Below, piece by piece: positions 1 through 11,650 of a stretch of 64,000 nucleotides of DNA. This stretch comes from Buddleja alternifolia. Taxonomy: Eukaryota; Streptophyta; Magnoliopsida; Lamiales; Scrophulariaceae. Position numbers and translations under genes: made by a program. How positions within the stretch are numbered: position 1 is the first letter of the stretch; each line of letters opens with the position of its first letter. The notes under the pieces are model-generated. The model did not search any database and was not told the DNA's origin. It saw only the letters and a list, made by a program, of their open reading frames with translations. Location: NCBI GenBank assembly GCA_019426215.1, contig CM033401.1, positions 10,297,134 to 10,361,133 of the forward strand, in the 5' to 3' direction.

Positions 1-377
1 TGTTCTCTCGCCTTACTTGTGTGTATCATCTATTAATAGGTTGAGCAATACACTGAAATCTGGAGGTGGCTGAAAAGTTTTGAACAAGAATCAGATGATT
101 GTTGTGATTTTCGTCAACTCTACCGATCTTAGAAACATCTGAGTATCACTGGCATGGTTTGTGTGAGATTCTTTTTAGTAGAATGTCTTGTTACATTTTC
201 TGGAACAGATATATAAAATTAGATTTTGAAGTTGTACCGAGACTTTAGAAGTCATTGAATATAGTTAGCAATTTTCCTCGTGTGCTCCTTTTTCATGACG
301 ATGAAATCAAATCATTCATGCACATTGTTGATGCCTTGATTCAGGGAATGGGAAATCAAGTTAGGGGTGTTTTTAGT
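1..377. other. Intergenic, nothing recognised
   Basis: AT-rich sequence without a convincing reading frame, repeat or RNA signature. The short open frames here extend into the neighbouring TGGGTCC-rich repeat and look fortuitous. Confidence 0.5.
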
Positions 378-812
378 GAGGGGTGGCAAAATGGTTTTTG
401 GTTTTGGAACCATGGGTCCAACCTGACCCAACATGTTTTGGGCTGGGTCGGGTCTTAAGGATTTTTTGTTGGGTGGACTTGGGTTGGGTCCTATTGGTGC
501 CCAATAAAAACTTGGGTCCAAGTTGGGCTTACGTTGGGTCCAAGTTGGATCCAACTTGTTCCAACCCATTTTTTTTTCTATTTATTGTTCCAAATTAGGA
601 CATTAATACACACACAATACACAATTTACAAACACACTTTACACACATTTACAATGCACACGTTTACACAGATAACACATTTTTTACTCACATTCATTGC
701 ACACAAAAAGAACATGCTTTTTACCCACACAAGATATTTTTTACAAGTATTGTACACATTTATTCACACAACATACTTTTTACCTATCTTTGACAGGTAC
801 TATTTGACTTGA
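378..812 (+). mobile_element. Truncated copy of a TAGGGGTGGCAAA-ended fold-back element
   Basis: The segment opens with GAGGGGTGGCAAAATGG and a run of TGGGTCC/TTGGGTC motifs, then passes into a CACAC/TTTACACA-rich stretch. This is the same order seen at the left end of the complete element at 2050-4326. It stops at CTATTTGACTTGAA, a motif that in the complete element marks the boundary between the repeat arm and the right-hand TGGGTCC block (about 4125). The right terminal inverted repeat and the GT-rich arm are missing. I infer a deleted relative of the same family. The terminal sequence resembles plant hAT-type non-autonomous ends, but no target duplication could be defined. Confidence 0.55.
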
Positions 813-2049
813 ATAATAACAAAGCATTATATGTTAATATTATATATATATATGTATATAACCTTTCTTGTCACTTAATTATAAATTATTATAATCAAGA
901 AAGAATATAAACGTCACCGGATTTGGCCCGAGTATATATGAAGGGATGAAAACTTAGGATTATTTCATCAAATAGCTTATTAATTGATGTGATTATAGAA
1001 TAGTTAGTACTTAGTGGTCATCTATATTATTATATAATTAAAGAGCACTTTGGAGTAACTGTTTTGGGCTGTCAAGTGATTTTGGTGTAACCTTTGTAAT
1101 TTTATTGAATGAATTAGGCGTAATGCACCATGTGACTATATAATGACACCTCATTAATTTTGATGAGGTATTTTAGGGACAATTCATATAATCTATAACA
1201 TCTGATATAGAAAAAAATATTCTTTTTTTATTTTTTTACAATTTTTTTTAAGTTGTCGTCTTTCATTAAAATGCAATTGAATTTATTTAAAAAACATTTA
1301 TCAAGTTTAATTGCACACGCATCGAGGCCATCGAATTTGCGTTACTGACTAGTAATATATTAATAGGGACGTGTTGAGTGTGGTTAATGCCATGCCATGA
1401 TAAACGTGAATGTCCCGAAAATCAGATTAAATGTGCCACTTTTGCAATTGATGAAACACGTAAGAGGGAACATGGATAAAACTTAAAAATGTGTTTCTTC
1501 GATAAGTTCATTAAATTAATCTAGTTCTTTTTTTTCTTTTTTTAAATCTGTTAAATATAGTAAAAGAATAAATAAAAGCTGATGTATGAAATGATAAAAG
1601 GAGATTATTTTTAAAGTGAAAAATCATACATAGCATTGGAATTTCCAATAGGGTCTTCACATATGATACATGGATACATCTAAAAATAATTTCGTGCAGG
1701 ATCGTTCGTAGCATACTCGTATTTGATACAGATATTCTTGAATACGTGTTCGGGACATTTTTGAAGTATCCAAAAATAAAAAGAGAAGAGAAAATTCTAA
1801 TATTGTATCTGATATAAAATTTAAAGTACCCGACATGCCTCAGATACCAGACGAAGTAATTATTTGATATTATTTTCTGAGCTAAAATAGGAAAAAAAAA
1901 TAATGTTTTCGGTCTTTTGTTAAAAAATAAAATTTAAAAATCAAACAAATAACAAAGAAATTTAAAGAATTGGACAAAAGTTTATTTACGTTAATGAATC
2001 TATAAAATCAAATTTATTTTCAAATATTATACATGTATATACTTACATG
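813..2049. other. Intergenic, nothing recognised
   Basis: About 1.2 kb of AT-rich DNA with short TA runs (near 839-855). No coding pattern, LTR signature or structured RNA was recognised. The small open frame around 1511-1714 has no family resemblance. Confidence 0.5.
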
Positions 2050-2329
2050 TAGGGGTGGCAAAATGGTTTTGGACCCATGGGTCCAACCCAACCCAATAGG
2101 TTTTGGGTTGGGTTGGGTCCAAGGAAGTTTTTGTTGGGTAGACTTGGGTTAGGTTCAATTGGGTCCCAAAAAAATTTGGGTCCAACTTGGGTCCTTTATG
2201 AGTCCAATTTGGGTCCACTATGGGTCCAACTTGGGTCCATTATGGGTCCAATTTGGGTCCTATTGGGTCCTAAATGGGTCCAAATTAAGTTCAGCATGTA
2301 AAAATTATTTTTTAATTCTATTATCAATA

Positions 2330-2998
2330 ATATACATATTTACACATACTACTCACATTTTCATACAATACACATATTTTCACACACATTACACACTTTT
2401 TCACACACTACATATATTTTCACACATTTCACACACACTACACACATTTTCACACACACTACACACATTTTCACACATTACACATATTTTACACACACTG
2501 CACACATTTTCACACATCACATATTTTCACATATTTTACACACTACACATATTTTCACACATTTTACACACACTACACATATTTTCACACACAAATCACA
2601 TATTTTACACACACTACACACATTTTCACACACACTACACATATATTCACATACTTTACACACATTTTCACACACTACACATATTTTCACACATTACACA
2701 TATTTACACTCACTACACATATTTTCACACGCCACATATTTTCACATACATTATACATATTTTCACACTCTACATATATTTTCACACATTTTCACACACA
2801 TCACACATTTTACACACACTACACATATTTTCACACCATCACACATTTTGCACATACTTTACACACACTACACATATTTTCGCACACAAATCATATATTT
2901 TACACACACTGCACATATTTTACACACACTAGACATATTTTCACACACAGATCACATATTTACATACACTACACACATTTTACATACACTACACACAT
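2330..2998. repeat. CA-rich minisatellite, left arm of the fold-back
   Basis: This is a degenerate array of a roughly 20-bp unit resembling CACACTACACATATTTTCA. It leaves a long low-complexity open frame of His, Thr, Phe, Tyr and Ile on the plus strand, which I treat as an artefact of the repeat. It is the reverse complement of the array that follows. Confidence 0.8.
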
Positions 2999-2999
2999 A

Positions 3000-4115
3000 T
3001 GTAAAATGTGTGTAGTTAGTGTGAAAAGATGTGTAGTATGTGTAAAATATGTGTAGTGTGTATGAAAATGTGTGTAGTGCGTGAAAATGTATGTAGTGTG
3101 TGAAAAATGTGTGATGTGTGTGTGAAAATATGTGTAGTGTGTGAAAATATGTGGTGTGTGAAAATATGTGTTTAGTGTGTGAAAATATGTGTAGTGTGTG
3201 CGAAAATGTGTGTAGTGTGTGAAAAATGTGTGTAGTGTGTGTGAAAATATGTGTAGTGTGCGAAAATATTTATAGTATGTGTGAAAATATGTGTAGTGTG
3301 TGTAAAATGTGTGATGTGTATGTGAAAATATGTGGTGTGTGAAAATGTGTGTAGTGTGTGTGAAAATATGTGTATTGTGTGAATATATGAGTAGTGTGTG
3401 TAAAAATATGTGTACTGCGTGAAAATGTGTGTAGTGTGTGTAAAATGTGTGATGTAGTGTGTGAAAATATGTGTACTGTGTGTGAAAAGTGTAGTGCATG
3501 AAAATGTGAGTAGTATGTGTGAAAATATGTGTGGTGTGTGTGAAAATGTGTGGTGTGTGAAAAATGTGTGATGGGTGTGTGAAAATATGTGTAGTGTGTG
3601 AAAATATGTGTAGTGTGTGTGAAAATGTGTGTAGTGTGTGAAAATATGTGTAGTGTGTGTGAAAATATGTGTAATGTGTGTGAAAATGTGTGTAGTGAGT
3701 GAAAAATGTGTGGTGTGTGTGTGTGAAAATATGTGTAGTGCGTGTGAAGATGTGTGGTGTGTGTAAAATATGTGATGTATGTGTGAAAATATGTGTAGTG
3801 TGTGAAAATATGTGTAGTGTGTGTGAAAATGTGCGTAGTGTGAGAAAACGTGTGTAGTGTGTGTGAAAATATGTGTAATATTGGTGAAAATATGTGTAAT
3901 GTGTGAAAAATATGTAGTGTGTGTGTGAAAATATGTGTAATGTGTGAAAAATGTGTAGTGTGTGTGAAAATATGTGTGAAAATATGTGTAATGTGTGAAA
4001 AATGTGTGGTGTGTGTGAAAATATGTGTACTGTGTGAAAATATGTGTAGTATGTGTGAAAATGTGTTGTGTGTGTAAAAAATGTATTATGTGTGTAGAAA
4101 GTATGTATGTGTGTT
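3000..4115. repeat. GT-rich minisatellite, right arm of the fold-back
   Basis: This is a degenerate array of GTGTGTGAAAATATGTGTAG-like units, the inverse of the left arm. The right arm is clearly longer than the left (about 1.1 kb against 0.67 kb), so unit number has changed since the arms formed. The minus-strand open frame at 2969-3499 is a repeat artefact. Confidence 0.8.
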
Positions 4116-4326
4116 AAACTCTATTTGACTTGATTCCATTTTGGGTCTACTTTGGGTCTAAGTTGGGTCCACTCTAGGTCCTGGTTGGGTCCGCTCTGGG
4201 TCTTTATATAAAACTTAGTTGGACCCAACCCAACCCAACCCGGACCCAACCCACATTGAACCCATGAACTTGAACCCATCATGCCCGACCCAAACCCGAC
4301 CCGACCCGACCCATTTGCCACCCCTA

Positions 4327-5397
4327 GTTTAAAGTACACACAGTTGTCTTGATTAATTTGTTAAGCCGTATACGGAGCCTGCTATTTTATTTTGCATAGT
4401 TTTCTTGGGTTTTATTTTTTATCATTCTATGCTGAGAGTCTTGTGCAATATCCATCGAAATAGTGTATAGGTGAAACTGTAAACTGTTAATAAAATGGAT
4501 TGTTCTTTATGAGCTGAACTTAATTGAATAAAATTCTCATTCCATAAATCGATAATAATAGGCTCACCTTTAACTCACAATTTTTTCGCGGCTCTGGTAA
4601 AACTTATAAGCGAGTTGATTGATTGGATTTGGCTCATTTACAGTCACACCCCCGTCTATTACATATGATAATGACAATTTCACACGTATTCTTAGCTGAT
4701 AACTAATATGAAATTTGTTCTCTCATAAGTGAATGAGAAAGTATCCTATGTGATTATAGATGATAGATATCAAAATCTTTGGCCAAAGCAAAAGAGATGA
4801 TTGTGCGAGACAATAAATCGAGCTCAATGATCTCGTATTATTATAATTAATACATATGGTCAAGTTCAGTGAGTTTGACATAACCATGACTCTCACTTGA
4901 ATAAATGGTTTATACTTATACGGTATTTATAATTGGAAGGTTGTGGAATGATCCAATCATTTGATTTCGTTTGGGCTACGAAGTGGGTCACATGACTGGC
5001 TAGGTGTTACCCACTTCCTTTGGATTCCTTTCATTGCCAAATGAAACGAACTTAAAGAGTCGCGTTAAAGGATTGATAAAGAAAAATGAAAGGAATATCT
5101 ATTTTATTTTGGGAGGTTTAATTTATGGGATAAATTAAATAATTAATTAATTACTCATTAGATGAGATGATTAATTATTAAAAATTGTTGAGAGTTTATT
5201 ATGTGAATATCGTTGTCTGGGTTTACACGAACAGCTGACCAATTCAAGACATTTCACGTTCATTGGGTAGCCTAGTAAATTCGATGATATTTCACTAAGA
5301 AAGGTTCAAAGCCAAAAGCTACCTCTTCTGATGTGATAAACTTTCAACCGAACTCTCAAGATCATGCATTGCATTAATTTCATTCGTGTGGGGGGAT
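4327..5397. other. Noncoding stretch, possibly the 3' internal region of an LTR element
   Basis: No coding pattern is visible. It lies directly upstream of a purine run (GTGGGGGGAT, about 5387-5396) and a TGTTGG start at 5398. I infer that part of it is the untranslated 3' internal region of the LTR retrotransposon whose LTR follows. It contains phrases such as a direct run of ATTAATTA-type motifs near 5130-5150 that carry no further information. Confidence 0.35.
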
Positions 5398-6517
5398 TGT
5401 TGGATAAAGTGAGAATGCAAAGTGTAATTTCCACCACTTCTGCATATGAAATTCGAAAACCATAAATATCCGTGATACTAAATATTATTGGATAATATTA
5501 ATCTACGTTCTGAGTAAATGAGTTTAACATTTTGACTTTCTCAAATCGGACTTATAACGAATAAGAAATTAAGTGTTAAAGTGCGATGTTTGAAAGGATT
5601 TATCCTGCATTGGATTAAAACTACAATTGTAGATAAACTCCATGTCTTAAGGTCAAGGGTTGACCCTTTTGGTCATCTCACCTTTATGGGCTTTGTAGGG
5701 AAAGAGTACCTAGCCATGATCTATTTTACCACACACGTGCATGTTCGTTGCCGACGCCGTCGCCATCCGTCCTCCTGCCTGGACCGGGCTGGGTTGGGCC
5801 TCGAGACCAGGTTCGGGTCCGAGGTCCGTGGAGGGGTGTGTGGTGTGGGCTTGGAAACTCATCTTGAGGTGAGTCAAGTGCTGAAGTTAAGTCAAGGACT
5901 AAACTCAGTTGAGTCAAGTCTAATAACCTGTTAAGTCAAGTCTAGTGACTTGTTAATTTTTTTGAACAAAGTTTAATTGGATCTTTCCCAAAAAATCCAA
6001 TATCAGAAATCTGATTTAATTAGAAACAATTTGAATTAAAAATGTTGGCCACATTTTTATTCGAATTTTTATACCTCCTTCTACAAAGACCATTGACTGC
6101 AGTCAACAGTTCAACAGTCACAATATCTATAACAGCTGAAATTTTTTTTCTGTTACAAATATTGTTAATGACAGATTTAATTCGGTTTTTAATTCTTTTC
6201 AGATTTCGGTTGCTATAAAAAGCCCTCTCTAGTAATATGAAAAAACACACCAACATATTCACGTTCTCTCTTGTGTTCTTGTGTTCATCTCTTTTCTTCC
6301 TCTTGAGAGTTCAACAGATAATAAATTTCATTGTTTTATGATATTGAAGTGGTTCAATTTTCAGAAAGGTTTTCGTTGTATCTTGAGACACGTTTTGTCA
6401 AAGCCGATATCACCTATAGCCGGGACAATTTCGTATTAAGAATAAAATTAATTCTCGCTTCAAAAATTTCTCATCTTCCCTTCACAGTTTCAGTTTGTTC
6501 GTGATTTTTGAACAACA
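5398..6517 (+). mobile_element. Copia-type long terminal repeat (3' LTR remnant)
   Basis: The segment begins TGTTGGATAAAG and ends GAACAACA, giving TGTTG...CAACA termini. It is preceded by a purine-rich tract (GTGGGGGG) that matches a polypurine tract. A TATA box (TATAAAAAG, 6214) lies about 820 bp in, where an LTR promoter is expected. No tRNA-primer binding site follows the right end and no second copy lies in the window. I therefore read it as the 3' LTR of an element whose body was lost or diverged. The open frames at 5581-5934 and 6020-6262 lie inside the LTR and are not genes. Confidence 0.6.
6214..6221 (+). promoter_or_regulatory. TATA box of the LTR
   Basis: TATAAAAA followed by a pyrimidine-rich stretch (CCCTCTCT) lies within the LTR. 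This is the usual position of an LTR promoter and transcription start. Confidence 0.45.
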
Positions 6518-7267
6518 TATAAGTCAAGAAATTATAGAATCCAAGTTGACATTATAATTATAGGACAGCATAATATTAGCTTATCACAAAATTTTTTAAA
6601 AAAAAAGAAAAAAAAGGGGGCCACCGATATTGATCTTTATTCTTCTAAACAACTACCATATATATATATGTATGTATGTATTCCGTTATTGTTGATTGGC
6701 CCATATATTCAGATTTCAGTATATAATTTCTCTACCCAAACATGAAAATTCGGGGACATCATACTCTGCTATGAGACAAAAACAATTACATTATAAAAAT
6801 TGTGCACACTGAGAACGTGCAACAGTTTTATATTGGACATTGAATTATTCTAGCGTTCAACTTCTTTTATAACTATAATAAGTTTCTTTCTTTCTCTAAA
6901 ATGTTGAATGCATTGGGACATTATACGGGAATTAAATATATCTTTATTTATGATATATTAATATTACACTTAATAAATTTAGAGTTTGGATCATGTTATT
7001 TATAGTGACTTATGCCAGGATAAAATAAGAAATACTAAAATAAGATGTACTAACATAGTGAACGGTGTGCCCAGTTCAAAAGATAAATTTAGATATTTAC
7101 AAAGAGAAAATTTACTACAACGATGTAAAAAATAAAATAAAAATAGTAAAATTAATACTTTTATTGAAGTAGATGACGATTTCTCATTTGGGGAGTGGAG
7201 AGGGGCGATTTAGTTCTTCAAATTATATCATCAATATATTTTTTTTGAAAGAAGTGATTGATCATAA
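6518..7267. other. Intergenic, nothing recognised
   Basis: AT-rich DNA with homopolymer runs (A and G near 6595-6625) and a short TATG run near 6661-6680. No gene, element end or RNA motif was recognised. Confidence 0.5.
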
Positions 7268-7280
7268 TTATTATAGGGAG

Positions 7281-8020
7281 TTGATATTAACACTCTACAA
7301 AATGATATTGACACTCCAACTTTTACTTTTTTCTTAATCAATTGACAATATTGCCCATAAGTTTATGAAAGAGTTTTCTTGTACTTTTAATGATAAATAT
7401 ATTTCTAATTATGGTGAACGCTTAAACTATGGTAAAAATAGAATTTAAAAAAATCAATACTTTTATTGTAAGAGTCCTTTACTACTTTTTTATTTTCTAA
7501 TACCGTAACTAATAGTTTACAATCTAAGTTGTAGTTTACTATTAAATTGTACAATTTTTCAACTACTTCACTTATGCATTTTTACGAAATATTAAATTGT
7601 AATAATGGAGCAAATGAGAAATTAGGGAGTTGCTTTTGGCGTTGCTTTTAATTTGTATGAAGATACTTGAATTAGTGATAAAAGTACTGGACAAATTTTA
7701 GGATATATGTGATACACAACCGGTCTAATATCAACGAAATTGATAATTTTCTCCTCTATGTTTTGCATATATAAGATTTATATTAAAATTTAAGATTTTA
7801 TGAAGAAAAATGAAATACAAAGGGAGAACAATACATTATTGTGCTAATTTATCAACAATTTAGTATTTATAAGATAAATGGTAGAATAAATAGTTATTCA
7901 ACATTATTCATTATAAGATAATACAATAATAGTTTTTCATTAATCTAGGGCGATATAGCCATGTTTAAGATAGAAGTTAAAATGGAATGCATTTATTATT
8001 ATTTGGAGTGCTAATATCAA
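7281..8020. mobile_element. Possible MITE with TTGATATTARCACTC ends
   Basis: TTGATATTAACACTCTA at 7281 is mirrored by TTGGAGTGCTAATATCAA at 8003-8020. A second, closer TGATATTGACACTCC follows at 7303. The similarity extends a few bases outside the ends (ATTATAG/ATTATAAG). There is no internal gene. I could not define a target-site duplication, so class and exact ends stay open. Confidence 0.4.
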
Positions 8021-8919
8021 TTATCTTATAATATTGATTTTTAATATTAATTGATTGAGTGTGACAAAATAATTTAATCAAAGATTTCCTAAGAATTATT
8101 GCAAAACAAATACATGATCATACCCAATAAACAATTGAGCATTCATTTCGCGTGCGTTAAGTTATACTGTTTCCATCAATGTCCGAACCATTACGAAACA
8201 GAACTGTAGATTCTGACCAACCAATTGAGAAACGTGACCATGAAATTTTGGCCTTTTCTAATAAATCATGTCCAAATTAAATATAAGAAAAAAATTTCCT
8301 GAATACTTTAGTTTTGCCTTGTCGTTTCTTTGCTCCTTCCTATTTCTTGTTTAGTTAAAATAATATAAATCCGGATAAATGAGTTTTCTTAATAGTACTT
8401 TTTAACTAACATATGTTTTTTGGTATCTAGAAAAATTAACAAGTTTTTATTTTATTTTAATTGGAGTCCTAATTATTGTATAAACGTGTTGTAGTATAAT
8501 ATTTATTATGTAATTCATTATTATGTTGTTAGTTGCATGAAAAACTTACATAACAAGTATATGTGTACTTATCATACGATTAATTTGAGTATCACCTAAA
8601 AGTTATGGGCTCTGAATCTTATACATCATTTCAAATTTTTGAGGATTTAAATACTTTATTTTGGTCAATATTGGACACCTAAGGTCTGGACAGGTGGAAA
8701 GTTAATAAATATGGTGTATTGCGTTAATGCAATGGTGACAATTAACTATTTATGGTATTTAAGAGACTAGACTTGGGTGAACCTTTGTTTTTTTTTTTTT
8801 TTAATTCAAGACAAAAGGAATATTCTAAATATCTAGCCTGACAATCTAGGTGATAATCATAATTTTGAGTCAGAAAAATTCTATTTAGTTTCATAAAAAA
8901 GGGAATTACCACAACTTGT
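8021..8919. other. Intergenic, nothing recognised
   Basis: AT-rich noncoding DNA with a poly-T run near 8790-8800. No feature could be supported. Confidence 0.5.
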
Positions 8920-8990
8920 TGCAGCCTGAATTCGAATACAGAACTTCTTACATAAAGTAGGAGATGGATAGCATTAGACTAAGAAATTTT
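8920..8990 (-). repeat. Degenerate tRNA-like (SINE-head-like) sequence
   Basis: Read on the minus strand, TTAGTCTAATGCTA (A-box-like) is followed after about 30 bases by GTATTCGAATTC (B-box-like). The same layout recurs at 10280-10345 and 13635-13710. It is too degenerate to be a functional tRNA. A tRNA-derived dispersed repeat is my inference. Confidence 0.35.
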
Positions 8991-9139
8991 TGTGACTTGG
9001 GTGAACTTTGAAACAGTAACTACGTACCTTACCAAAATTAATTAACAGATAGAACGTGTTACAGACATTGGAAACTAGCACTATTAGAGAGTCATTTTTG
9101 TGGACTAATCTTGATGAATTAATTAATGCAAACAAAAAC

Positions 9140-9186
9140 CCAAAATGTTCTCTCGATTTGATTTAGTTTCTGAGGATTTATTTTAT
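9140..9186. repeat. Left copy of a 47-bp direct repeat flanking the plastid-DNA insertion
   Basis: CCAAAATGTTCTCTCGATTT and the following bases through GATTTATTTTA recur almost unchanged at 9837-9883. The two copies enclose about 650 bp that includes the rpoB fragment. Confidence 0.65.
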
Positions 9187-9423
9187 GATTCCAAATAAAT
9201 AAAAAAGATCTCTATTTTCTAAATACTATGATTGGACTTTTATGAAAAAAAAATTTATGAAAAAAACAGACCCCTTGTCTTCTTCGTTTTCTTTTTGAGG
9301 AATAACCACAATGAATTAATTTTTTACCACAAAAAAAAAAATCATCCCTCATATGCGAAATTATAGAAGATCTCCTTTAAAATCAAACAATTCCATTGAA
9401 TTGAGTATGATTGTATGTGTGAT

Positions 9424-9585
9424 GAAGACCATATCGACAGGTCTTCCATCTTGCAGATAAGACATATCTTGTCTAGGCAAATTTTTTGAAATGATACATT
9501 TATTTTTGTGTCTTCTTTTGATTTCGAAAAAAACTTTGTTTATCAATATACTGCTTCTTTTACACACGCATCTCCATTCCATAAT
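9424..9585 (-). pseudogene. rpoB: Nuclear plastid-DNA fragment: rpoB (RNA polymerase beta subunit) scrap
   Basis: On the minus strand the segment encodes [18 protein letters not shown] followed by [13 protein letters not shown]. This is a close match to the conserved plastid-encoded RNA polymerase beta-subunit region that normally reads [20 protein letters not shown] and [14 protein letters not shown] weaker match upstream ([10 protein letters not shown]) suggests slightly more of the gene, with an internal deletion. The plastid protein exceeds 1000 residues, so only about 50 are left, without start or stop, and substitutions have accumulated (Gly to Cys, Pro to Ser). The base sequence also looks plastid-like. 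I read it as a NUPT. The rest of the 9190-9836 insert may also be organellar but I could not place it. Confidence 0.7.
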
Positions 9586-9836
9586 AGAGAATGCCAATAA
9601 TTAGGTGCTTGAAACAATTTTGTCTTCTCCATATTACTATATCTCTTGAAAAATGGATTCTTATTCAAAGAGTGCATAACTGCATGGATAAGCTCAAGCT
9701 CTTCTATTCTGGTTCATGGTTTCTCTTGGCTATATGGTTCATTCGGGGGAGAGATAGAGCTTCAAGAAATAATGAATGGTCTTACTACATTAGGATGAAA
9801 TCCAATCGGGTTCAAATATTTCTTATCGATTCCTGT

Positions 9837-9883
9837 CCAAAATGTTCTCCGGATTTGATTTAGTTTCTGAGAATTTATTTTAA
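9837..9883. repeat. Right copy of the 47-bp direct repeat
   Basis: CCAAAATGTTCTCCGGATTT and the following bases match 9140-9186 with a few substitutions. The spacing suggests a duplication made or used during the insertion at 9190-9836. Confidence 0.65.
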
Positions 9884-10279
9884 TGAACTTACAATTAAAT
9901 TTGATCTTGTGATGAATCACCGTTTAGTTAAAACAAATAACTGCAGATAAGATCCTTTATTGCAATTTCTGTTGTATTTCTTATTGCAATGTAGAGGATA
10001 AATGATATATGTAATTGTTAAATTTCTTTTGGCACGTGTCATTTACCTAATACCTTGTAATAGGAGATGTAATAGCATTTTGCAATAGAAGATAACCGCA
10101 TAAAAATTGATGTTTCACATTAACTCAACAAGCATTTTTTTTAATAAAACGATTACATCATTACATCGGATATCAAATCAACAATTGTAATCGGCAATTT
10201 CCTATAACAAACTAGTAACAACGAGCTACAAGTTAGAAATAAAAAACTACTATATAAATAGAAAAATGGCTCATACATC
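9884..10279. other. Intergenic, nothing recognised
   Basis: AT-rich noncoding sequence; nothing identifiable. Confidence 0.5.
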
Positions 10280-10345
10280 TGGAGGGATCGAACTCATGAC
10301 CTCTAAATCATAGGGATTTAGTCTTACCATTAAACTAAGACATCG
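10280..10345 (-). repeat. Degenerate tRNA-like sequence
   Basis: The minus strand reads TTAGTTTAATGGTAAGAC (an A-box-like D arm that can pair GTTT with AGAC). Next comes TAAAT-CCCTATG-ATTTA, a 5-bp stem with a 7-base loop like an anticodon arm, then GAGTTCGATCCC (B-box-like). The T stem hardly pairs and position 33 is not T, so a working tRNA is unlikely. This is the best preserved of three similar sites (8920-8990 and 13635-13710). Confidence 0.45.
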
Positions 10346-11292
10346 TAGACAATTAAATGAGCATTAATTAAATTTTATTTCTTGCTCCATGAGAAATCCC
10401 TAGATCGTAGCACATACTATTATTTATTAATATCTGATAGATCTATTAGTCCTAGCCCCCCACCAAAGACCATTAAAACGTGGGAAATGGGCGCTAAAAC
10501 ATGCTAGCTCTATATAATCTAAGTGTCTATACTAAATATTAAGAGTAACCCTTAGTGTTGTTTTTTTTGACATGAAAAATTATAATATTGCTCCCATAAG
10601 ATAGTTGAAATTTTAGTCGTATTGTTTTCACAATTGCAAAAATACTCTCATATTTGTAAAAAATATTTTGCACCCTCACAATTGCCTAAATATGCACTTT
10701 CCACCATAAGAAATAAAGACTCACGCTTCTCACTCTCAGAACCTATTTGTATCTGCACTTGGAACTCCAACTCCATTGCTAGCCTATTTCTAGTTGGACT
10801 TCAGGTTTTCAAGCCTTAATGAACAAATTTAAGGGTAAAAATACTATTTATAAATTTTAACAATCTATTATTGGGAAAATTGTATATGTTTAATGAAGCT
10901 CGCAAGTAAAATTAAAAATCAAGCTGCTATGCATGTTAATAAACTCAAGTCTTATTAGGGATGCAAATAGCCACACTCAAAGTAAAATAAAATAAAATAA
11001 TATATATATTATTAAAAGTATCATGATAAATATTAAATACACATTTATAAACCTATGTATAATATAAAATATATTATTATATCAATATATACTAATAAAT
11101 AAAGAAAATATTTCTTTTTGTATATTTAAAGCCGCTTGACTCAACGCCCACTCCTCGTCTTTATGTTTTTAATTATAAACTCTTTATATCTGTAAAAAAA
11201 AATATTTTGTGGAGAAAGGTACTTAACTTTTAATAATCTATTTTCTTGTTCGCTATGATAATTCTCCCTCACTTAGGACAGAAGTAATCATA
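10346..11292. other. Intergenic, nothing recognised
   Basis: AT-rich noncoding DNA. A small open frame (10622-10819) has no recognisable family. Confidence 0.5.
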
Positions 11293-11650
11293 TATCGAAA
11301 TTAATGTATAATTTCAGCTTTACATTTTCACGATGGGTTGAATTTTTTTTTTCTTAATTCTTTTTCTTCTAAATGCCCTCCATTAAGGGCTTGAATAATT
11401 ATTCCCCCGACTCTATTGGCTAGCTCCATAAATTACAAACTAAGGGCATTCTTGAATAATTAATCTACATTAAACAAAGATGTATTGAAATTAATTTGTA
11501 TAATTTCAGCTTTTCATTTCGGCAATTTTTCAACAATGCCCTTCCATTAATTTATTGTGTCTCTAGCAAGTAGCAACATTGCTAGCAATAGAGTTAGAGT
11601 GCAAAGTGCAGTTATAATTAGGTTTTAAGGGTGTGTTTTTTCTTCATGGG
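11293..11650. repeat. Degenerate tandem duplication, about 190-bp period
   Basis: The phrase ATTAATGTATAATTTCAGCT (about 11302) recurs as AATTTGTATAATTTCAGCTT (about 11493). Both are followed by a T-rich stretch and an ATGCCC(T)TCCATTAA phrase. This indicates an old direct duplication upstream of the DXS promoter. Confidence 0.45.

Larger units (their letters stand above)
2050..4326. mobile_element. Complete fold-back element with TAGGGGTGGCAAA inverted ends
   Basis: The left end reads TAGGGGTGGCAAAATGG (from 2050). The right end is its reverse complement CCATTTGCCACCCCTA (to 4326). Inside the ends are mirrored blocks of repeated TGGGTCC-type motifs (about 2060-2290 and 4135-4320). Inside those are two long arms of a degenerate minisatellite in opposite orientation (about 2330-2998 CA-rich, 3000-4115 GT-rich) that meet at about 3000. 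The whole unit can fold into one giant hairpin. Terminal bases resemble hAT-type MITE ends. The flanking 8-mers (2042-2049, 4327-4334) do not match, so superfamily and insertion mode are unproven. It carries no transposase. Confidence 0.7.

Noticed and set aside
2159..2932. 257-codon open frame of His/Thr/Phe/Tyr/Ile repeats
   Set aside because: It is a direct translation of the CA-rich minisatellite arm. Its mirror frame at 2969-3499 has the same cause. There are no domains or start context.
5581..5934. 117-codon open frame in the LTR
   Set aside because: It sits inside an LTR between its start and its TATA box, overlaps a minus-strand frame and has no recognisable domain.
10280..10345. Functional tRNA gene
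   Set aside because: The D and anticodon arms can form, but the T stem does not pair and U33 is missing. It repeats as a degenerate family.
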